Positions 55,738-64,000 of a DNA stretch of 64,000 bases are shown here, one piece after another (position 1 is the stretch's first letter; each line of letters opens with the position of its first letter). A program made the translations under genes and the position numbers. The stretch spans positions 138,588-202,587 of the forward strand of contig NZ_KI911558.1 in the NCBI RefSeq assembly GCF_000515235.1. The letters are read 5' to 3'. Origin of the DNA: Synechococcus sp. CC9616 (lineage in GTDB: Bacteria > Cyanobacteriota > Cyanobacteriia > PCC-6307 > Cyanobiaceae). The notes under the pieces are model-generated. The model was not told where the DNA came from. It saw only the letters and a program-made list of their open reading frames with translations, and searched no databases.

Positions 55738-55810
55738 TCTGCCAAACGGTGAATCAAAGCCTTGGCAGCTCAGGTCCGCTGCGTTAGAAGCGGGACTCTG
55801 TCTTCAGCTG

Positions 55811-56167
55811 TTGGCTGCGTCAACTGCGCCACGACCATCATCGTCAGCCGTCGATGCCGCCACCCTGGCGGCATCGATCCAGAAGCAGACGGATCAACGG
55901 GAGTTGCATTGCAGTGTGATGGCTCTGGCCGTCAAGTTGGGGCTGGTGCTATTGGGGTGCGTGAGCATCGTTCGTTTGTCGGGTGCTTACCAGGAGCGGT
56001 TGGACCGGCACGGAGAAATCGACGCTGTTGTGACCGTGGAGACGGCCAAATTGCAATCGCTCCAACAGCGGTTTGACCGCTTGTTCAGCATCGGTGGTGA
56101 GAAGCGGCTTCTCGGAGAGCAGGACCAGTGGATCGCTCCGAATCGCGTGCGGATTATCTGGCGCTGA
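55811..56167 (+). CDS. Small membrane protein with coiled coil (DivIC/FtsB-like topology)
   Basis: The 118-residue frame from TTG 55811 has a 37-residue N-terminal segment, a hydrophobic span (LAVKLGLVLLGCVSIVRL, about 39-55) and a Leu/Gln/Arg-rich stretch (VETAKLQSLQQRFDRLF) likely to form a coiled coil, ending in WIAPNRVRIIWR. This resembles DivIC/FtsB topology but no sequence signature confirms it. If translation starts at GTG/ATG 55916-55919 the product is about 82 residues. It precedes por by 69 bp. Confidence 0.6.
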   Translation: MAASTAPRPSSSAVDAATLAASIQKQTDQRELHCSVMALAVKLGLVLLGCVSIVRLSGAYQERLDRHGEIDAVVTVETAKLQSLQQRFDRLFSIGGEKRLLGEQDQWIAPNRVRIIWR

Positions 56168-56176
56168 GATTCGTGA

Positions 56177-58372
<2,196 letters not shown>

Positions 58373-59840
58373 ATGCGTTTGTCCCGGCGGTCGCTCCTAA
58401 CCACTACGGCTGCAGCTGGTGCCGCCCTTGTTGGGAGCAGCGCCCAAGCCAAGGCAGTGCGTTCAGGTACCTCCGTTGACGTTGTGGTGATTGGTGGCGG
58501 GCTGTCGGGTTTGATCGCAGCACGTGCGATCAAACAGCAAGGACGCAGCGTGCTGCTTCTGGAAGCGAAACCCCGGATTGGTGGTCGGATGGTGAATCAG
58601 GCGGTTCCTGGGGGTGGCGTGGTCGATCTAGGCGGCCAGTGGGGCGGCAAAACGCACCACCGCTTTGCCGCGTTGACGGATGAGCTCGGTATGAAGCGTT
58701 ATCCCTCCTATTACGACGGGAAAGGGGTTTTCCACTGGAACGGTCAATCCGTGACCACTGATCTTTTCATTCCTTCAAGAGGTCGATCGGTTTCTCTAAC
58801 CCTGACGACATCGACCTGCCGGAGTCGGAGAAGCAGGCGGCTCTAAGGCTCTGGCAGACGATGCTGGCGATTGCTGAAACCATCCCACCGGAACAGCCCT
58901 GGACAGCCCAGAACGCCGCAGCCCTGGATGCACTTCCCGTGTCCCAGTGGCTGTCCGAACAGGGCGCCTCACCGCTGGCGATCTGGATGTTTGGTTGGAT
59001 TTGCCGTGGTGGTGGGGCGCAAGTGTTTGAGCCCTATGAAGCGTCGATGCTGCATCTGTGCTGGACGATGGCCGTCTCACCACCAGGGACACCCCTGAAG
59101 AGTGGCTGCTGTACAGCGGTGCCGGCGAGGTTGCCAAGCGTCTGGCTGCTGAGCTTGGTTCTGATGTCCTCTTGAACGCCCCCGTTTCATCGATTCGCGA
59201 GACAAAGGGGAGGGTCACCGTCACCTACGGCGATGGTCAAACGATTAAGGCGACGTCAGCTGTCGTGGCGATCCCACCCGTCACGCGTTTGCAGATTCAG
59301 TTCCAGCCGCCTCTACCCCCGCGTTTTGTGCAGCTGATGCAGCGCACACCGATGCCATCGAAGTGGAAAGTTCTGGCGATTTATCCCAACGCTTTTTGGC
59401 GTGATCAGGGCTTTTGTGGTGCTGCTTCCGGCAATCTGTCCGTTCTCGAGCAAACGGCCGATGCCTGCCCACCGTCCGGCCGGCCTGGGATTCTCGCCAG
59501 TTTTGTGTCAGGTCAGCAGATCGGTCGTTTCAGCCAATTGAGTGATCGAGAGCAGCGCGAGCTTGTTCTCCGGGATCTTGAGATCTTTTGGGGACCGCAG
59601 GCCGCCCAACCTCTCGAGCTTGTGATCAAGCGCTGGACAGAAGACCCCTGGATCACTGGGGGTTATGGCATCACCCGCAATCCAGGGGCCTGGACGGCCT
59701 ACGGATCAACCTGGCAGGAGCCCCACGGCCGGGTGTTCTGGGCTGGCACGGAACAGTCCACCCGTTGGCCTGGATATTTTGAAGGGGCGATTGAGGCGGG
59801 CCTGGTGGCTGCGCGTCAGGCCACGGCTGTCCTGACCTGA
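58373..59840 (+). pseudogene. Flavin amine oxidase gene split by two frameshifts
   Basis: The N-terminal part (from ATG 58373) has a Tat-like start MRLSRRSLLTTTAAAG and FAD motif VVVIGGGLSGLIAARAI, then runs in frame through GGQWGGKTHHRF to about 58763. After four T residues (58764-58767) the homologous frame continues only if one base is added. A second break occurs at the three G residues 59086-59088. The C-terminal part then continues to 59840 with WAGTEQSTRWPGYFEGAIEAGLV. Restoring one base at each run gives an intact product of about 485 residues, co-linear with the neighbouring minus-strand paralogue. Both lesions lie in homopolymers, so sequencing error is a real alternative. Confidence 0.85.
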
Positions 59841-59867
59841 CGGCTGTTTTGACCTGACGGCTGTTTT
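59834..59867. repeat. 17-bp tandem duplication
   Basis: A 17-bp unit occurs twice exactly, at 59834-59850 and 59851-59867, with a partial third copy following. It spans the stop codon of the amine-oxidase pseudogene and the gap to the convergent paralogue. Slipped-strand duplication is a likely origin. Confidence 0.85.
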
Positions 59868-59896
59868 GACCTGATCGCAGACCTGACCTGACCAGC

Positions 59897-61444
59897 TCAG
59901 CTCTGGGCCATTGCCTTGGCCGAGGCCTGGATTCCAGCTTCGATGGCGCCCTCGAAGTAGCCAGGCCAGCGGCTTGAGGCCTCGGTTCCAGCCCAGTGCA
60001 CCCGCCCATGGGATTGTTGCCAACCCTGGCCATAGGTAGTCCATGTTCCGGGGGTTACGAAACTGGTGAAGGCACCGCTGGACCAGGTTTCTTGGTTCCA
60101 GTTCTGCACGATCAGTTCCTCAGGTTCCCCGGCCTCTGAACCCCAGTACATCTTCAGATCATCGAGAACGGCCTGGCGTTGTTGCTTGGCGCTCATCTGC
60201 TGGAAGGCAACAGCTGCACTAGCGGTCACAAAGCTGGCAAGGATTCCCGGCGTGCCGCTCGGCAAGGAGCTGTCAGCCGTGAGTTCCAGGGTCTTCAGAT
60301 TGCCAACGCCGAAGCCGTTGAGTCCCTTCTCACGCCAGAAGGCCGACTTGTAGATCGCAAACACCTTGATCATCGATCCCATCGGGCTGCGCTGCAGGAA
60401 CGAGCGAGTTTCTGCCGGCAGATCGGGGCTGAAGGTGATGCGCTGACGCAGCGGAGGAGGAATGGCGACGATGGCGCTCTTCGCTGAAATCCTCCGCCCG
60501 CTTTCAAACCCGATGACAACGCCATTGTCCTGTTGTTCGATCACGTGCACCGGAGAACTCAGGCTGATGAAGGGATTGAGTTCGGCGGTCAGTCGCTCGG
60601 CGACCTGACCGGCCGCCCCTTTCAGCAACCAGGATTCAGGTGCTTCGTCCTGAGGCGCAACGGACTGCGTCCAGGCCAAATGAAGGATGGAGGCATCCCA
60701 GGGGTCAAAGCCTCCGGAACCTCCGACAACGGAGAGCCATTCCAGTTCGAAGTCGCTCAGTCTCGAAGCGCTGTTCTTCTCGCACCACGATCGGATGGTT
60801 GTGTGGTCCAGTTCGGTTGCGTTGGGTGCTGTCCAGGGTCGGGCTGGATCCACTGATTGGGCGATGGCGCGAAAGGCCTGCATCGCCGCTTTCGCTTTGG
60901 CGATCTGCTCTGCTGGTTGTTGGATCTGATCTCCTTCAAACAGCAGCACACTGTTGGAGGGCTTCTTGGCCATGTCGGCCACCACCCGCTTGTCGTCCCA
61001 AACCAGCACACCCTGGCCGTCGTAGTAGCTGGGGAACCGTTCGATTCCCAGCTCGTTCACCAACGTTTCAAATCGATGGTGCGTTTCGCCGCCCCATTGG
61101 CCGCCCAGATCAATCACGGCTCCAGTCCGGGTTGTCTGGCGGATCATCCTTCCGCCGGTACGGTTTCTGGCTTCCAGGATGTGAACACGCAAGCCCTGCT
61201 GCCGCAGTTGGCGTGCGGCGACCAGGCCGGATAAACCTGCGCCGACGACGACGACATCAACCTGGTCAGGCGGAGGCGACTGGGATGCCTGGCCAGTGTG
61301 TTGCAAAGCCAAGCTGCTCAGCCCGGCCAGTCCCGCACCGGCAATGAGTTCACGACGAGAGAGAGACAACTCCTGATCAGTCGATTGACTTCGTTTTAGC
61401 CAGCAACAACATCTCGGCAAATCGAGACCAGCTGCTGATCTCAA
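59897..61444 (-). CDS. Flavin-containing amine oxidase, probably exported
   Basis: The 515-residue protein has a Tat-type signal (LSLSRRELIAGAGLAG, about 26-41), the FAD-binding VVVVGAGLSGLVAARQL (about 64-80), the GGQWGGETHHRF segment near 112 and a C-terminal flavin site with HWAGTEASSRWPGYFEGAIEAG near 485. It is a monoamine-oxidase/protoporphyrinogen-oxidase-like flavoprotein; the substrate is unknown, though setting within chlorophyll genes is suggestive. ATG 61444 is the listed start; TTG 61369 would put the signal right at the N-terminus. It is a full-length paralogue of the frameshifted neighbour and convergent to it. Confidence 0.85.
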   Translation of the reverse strand: MRSAAGLDLPRCCCWLKRSQSTDQELSLSRRELIAGAGLAGLSSLALQHTGQASQSPPPDQVDVVVVGAGLSGLVAARQLRQQGLRVHILEARNRTGGRMIRQTTRTGAVIDLGGQWGGETHHRFETLVNELGIERFPSYYDGQGVLVWDDKRVVADMAKKPSNSVLLFEGDQIQQPAEQIAKAKAAMQAFRAIAQSVDPARPWTAPNATELDHTTIRSWCEKNSASRLSDFELEWLSVVGGSGGFDPWDASILHLAWTQSVAPQDEAPESWLLKGAAGQVAERLTAELNPFISLSSPVHVIEQQDNGVVIGFESGRRISAKSAIVAIPPPLRQRITFSPDLPAETRSFLQRSPMGSMIKVFAIYKSAFWREKGLNGFGVGNLKTLELTADSSLPSGTPGILASFVTASAAVAFQQMSAKQQRQAVLDDLKMYWGSEAGEPEELIVQNWNQETWSSGAFTSFVTPGTWTTYGQGWQQSHGRVHWAGTEASSRWPGYFEGAIEAGIQASAKAMAQS

Positions 61445-61559
61445 CCGAAGTGAGAATGATCAGGTGGTTTCTCCGAAATGCCGTGATTCCGCTTTGAAGA
61501 ACTCTTTGTTTGCAGAGTTTTGTCGGAGGAATCAAAAGCAGCTTCAATCCCTTGCCTGA

Positions 61560-63137
61560 TCAAGCCTTGTAGTGGGCTTTGGCGTCATACAGCGTCTCGC
61601 TACTGATTTCCCGGCAGCCCACTTCACGGGCATAGGCCTCGGCATTTCGCCGGACCTTGCCACGGACAAAGAAGGGGATCTTCTTGAGTTCAGCTTCACC
61701 ATCGATGGTCCAGACCGGAGAGTCCCCGTCGACATCTGGAACATCACTTGGTTCTGTTGAATCGCTCGCTGCACCGGAAACGCCAGCGTGTCCGAGATGG
61801 CTCTGGTGTCCGTCCACAAATTCAAAGTCGTGGCGGAACATACCGATCAGGTGTTCCTCCAGGCCCATCATCAATGGGTGTACCCAGTCGTCGAAAATCA
61901 CATTTGCCCCTTCCCAGCCCATCTGCGGGCTAGTCCGTGCCGGAACGTCCTGCACGTGCATCGGTGTGCTGATCACGGCGCATGGGATCCCCAGTCGCTT
62001 GGCGCTGTGGCGTTCCATCTGCGTGCCGAGCACCAGCTCCGGAGCTGCTTCAGCCATGGCTGCCTCGACGGCCAGGTAGTCATCGCAGATCAGTGCCTCC
62101 AGCCCCATCGCCTTGGCCGCGGCCCGCACTGGCCTGGCCATCTCGCGGCTGTAGGTCCCGAGGCCAACAACCTTGAAGCCCAGTTCCTCTTTACAGATCC
62201 TGGCCGCCGCCAGGGCATGGGTGCCGTCTCCAAAGATGAACACCCTTTTCCCTGTGAGATAAGTGGAATCCACCGACTCGGAGTACCAGGGCAGGCGGGA
62301 TCGCTGATGCCCCTCGCGGCGGTCGGGGGGATCCATGCCCAGCAGCCCGTGCACTTCACAGAGGAAATCGTGGGTGGCACCGATCCCGATCGGAACGGTA
62401 CGGGAGAAGGGGATGCCGAAGTTGCGCTCCAGCCAGCTGCAGGTCGATTCAGCGACCTCGGGGTACAGGCAGACATTCAGATCCGCCTGGGGCAAACGCT
62501 GCACATCGCTTACGCCGGCTCCCAGGGGAGCAACGACCCCCACATCAATTCCATGCAAGGTGAGCAGTCGTTGCACCTCGAGAACATCGTCGCGACAGCG
62601 GAAACCAAGCAATGAGGGGCCAAGGAGATTGACCCGCGGTCGACGTCCCTCCTGCTTCCAGGCCCGTGGGTCGTGACTGGTCTGCTCTGGCACCTGTGCT
62701 TTCAGCAGACTGCGAACCAGCTGGTAGAAGGTTTCTGCGGCTCCCCAGTTCTCCTTCTTGCTGTAGGCGGGTAGCTCCAACGTCACGACAGGCATCTCAA
62801 GGCCCATGCCCTGGGCAAGGGCGCCGGGTTGGTCCTGGATTAGCTCCGCCGTGCAGCTTTCACCCACCAGCAGGGCATCAGGTTGGAAACGGTCAACGGC
62901 CTCGCGCACATGCCGCTTCACGAGTTCGGCGGTGTCGCCACCGAGATCGCGGGCCTGGAACGTGGTGTAAGTGACGGGCGGTCGCTGCCCCCGCCGCTCG
63001 ATCATCGTGAACAGGAGATCGGCGTAGGTGTCCCCCTGCGGTGCATGGAGCACGTAGTGCACGCCCTGCATCGATGCAGCGATTCTCATCGCCCCTACAT
63101 GGGGAGGTCCTTCGTAAGTCCAGAGTGTCAGTTGCAT
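61560..63137 (-). CDS. chlB: Dark-operative protochlorophyllide reductase subunit ChlB
   Basis: ChlB, with ChlN, forms the catalytic heterotetramer that reduces protochlorophyllide without light. The 525-residue protein starts [13 protein letters not shown], has the nitrogenase-like fold with [18 protein letters not shown] near 91, a cluster-region QTSHDPRAW and the C-terminal domain (about 460-525) typical of ChlB, ending [19 protein letters not shown]...HYKA. It starts 3 bp after the chlN stop, suggesting a chlN-chlB transcript. Confidence 0.97.
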   Translation of the reverse strand: MQLTLWTYEGPPHVGAMRIAASMQGVHYVLHAPQGDTYADLLFTMIERRGQRPPVTYTTFQARDLGGDTAELVKRHVREAVDRFQPDALLVGESCTAELIQDQPGALAQGMGLEMPVVTLELPAYSKKENWGAAETFYQLVRSLLKAQVPEQTSHDPRAWKQEGRRPRVNLLGPSLLGFRCRDDVLEVQRLLTLHGIDVGVVAPLGAGVSDVQRLPQADLNVCLYPEVAESTCSWLERNFGIPFSRTVPIGIGATHDFLCEVHGLLGMDPPDRREGHQRSRLPWYSESVDSTYLTGKRVFIFGDGTHALAAARICKEELGFKVVGLGTYSREMARPVRAAAKAMGLEALICDDYLAVEAAMAEAAPELVLGTQMERHSAKRLGIPCAVISTPMHVQDVPARTSPQMGWEGANVIFDDWVHPLMMGLEEHLIGMFRHDFEFVDGHQSHLGHAGVSGAASDSTEPSDVPDVDGDSPVWTIDGEAELKKIPFFVRGKVRRNAEAYAREVGCREISSETLYDAKAHYKA

Positions 63138-63140
63138 GAT

Positions 63141-64000
<860 letters not shown>

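Overview
The window reads as a chromosome segment of a marine picocyanobacterium of the Synechococcus/Cyanobium type. The evidence is photosynthesis and chlorophyll genes (psaM, psb27, por, chlL, chlB, chlN, CRR6, Tab2-like), a ferrochelatase with a C-terminal chlorophyll-binding-like helix, cobalamin genes (cobK, cobO), the cyanobacterial alkane pair (ado, aar) and GC-rich, tightly packed genes. There are about 67 protein-coding genes, one of them apparently broken. I found no rRNA, convincing tRNA, CRISPR array, insertion sequence or prophage. Two genes run off the window edges: a large RTX protein on the left and chlN on the right.

Layout: 1-2.4 kb is the N-terminal part of a repetitive calcium-binding (RTX) protein on the minus strand, with a near-perfect 510-bp tandem repeat and a possible carbohydrate-binding insert. 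2.6-4.3 kb holds the principal sigma factor and a divergent spacer. 4.3-15.5 kb is housekeeping: priA, argB, ssb, cobK, cutA, a PfkB kinase, purA, psb27, proS. 15.6-24.3 kb mixes small unknown proteins with ppa, a 2Fe-2S ferredoxin, an ArsC/Spx protein, lepB, a dihydroorotase-like pseudoenzyme, a two-domain histidine phosphatase and a CPBP protease. 24-31 kb holds an FtsL-like protein with ftsI, an EF-hand transaldolase, a CNB-domain protein, a PucC-type transporter and a photolyase-family protein. 31-39.8 kb has a geranylgeranyl-reductase-type flavoprotein, frr, pyrH, cobO, a methyltransferase, an orphan tyrosine recombinase, hemH, ilvB and two small exported or membrane proteins. 40-47 kb holds a putative binding lipoprotein, a flavoprotein, a laccase-domain protein, a Tab2-like protein, an S1-domain protein and a creatininase-family protein. 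47-52.3 kb is the lipid/alkane cluster ado-aar-accA-SDR-folE followed by trpF. 52.3-56.2 kb holds an M50 protease, a lipoate/octanoate ligase, a TauE-family permease, CRR6, psaM and a small coiled-coil membrane protein. 56.2-64 kb is a chlorophyll block (por, chlL, chlB, chlN) with two flavin amine-oxidase paralogues inside it, one carrying two frameshifts.

Functional links: por (light-dependent) and chlL/chlB/chlN (dark-operative) encode the two alternative protochlorophyllide reductases side by side. aar and ado convert acyl-ACP to alkanes next to accA, which starts fatty-acid synthesis. frr and pyrH form the usual translation/UMP kinase pair. Convergent genes often overlap by 29-58 bp, so the chromosome is very compact. 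The points most worth following up are the RTX repeat and its inserted domain, the doubly frameshifted amine oxidase, the FtsL-like protein, domain fusions on metabolic enzymes (ilvB zinc ribbon, transaldolase EF-hands) and a possible small RNA ending at the terminator near 40.05 kb.
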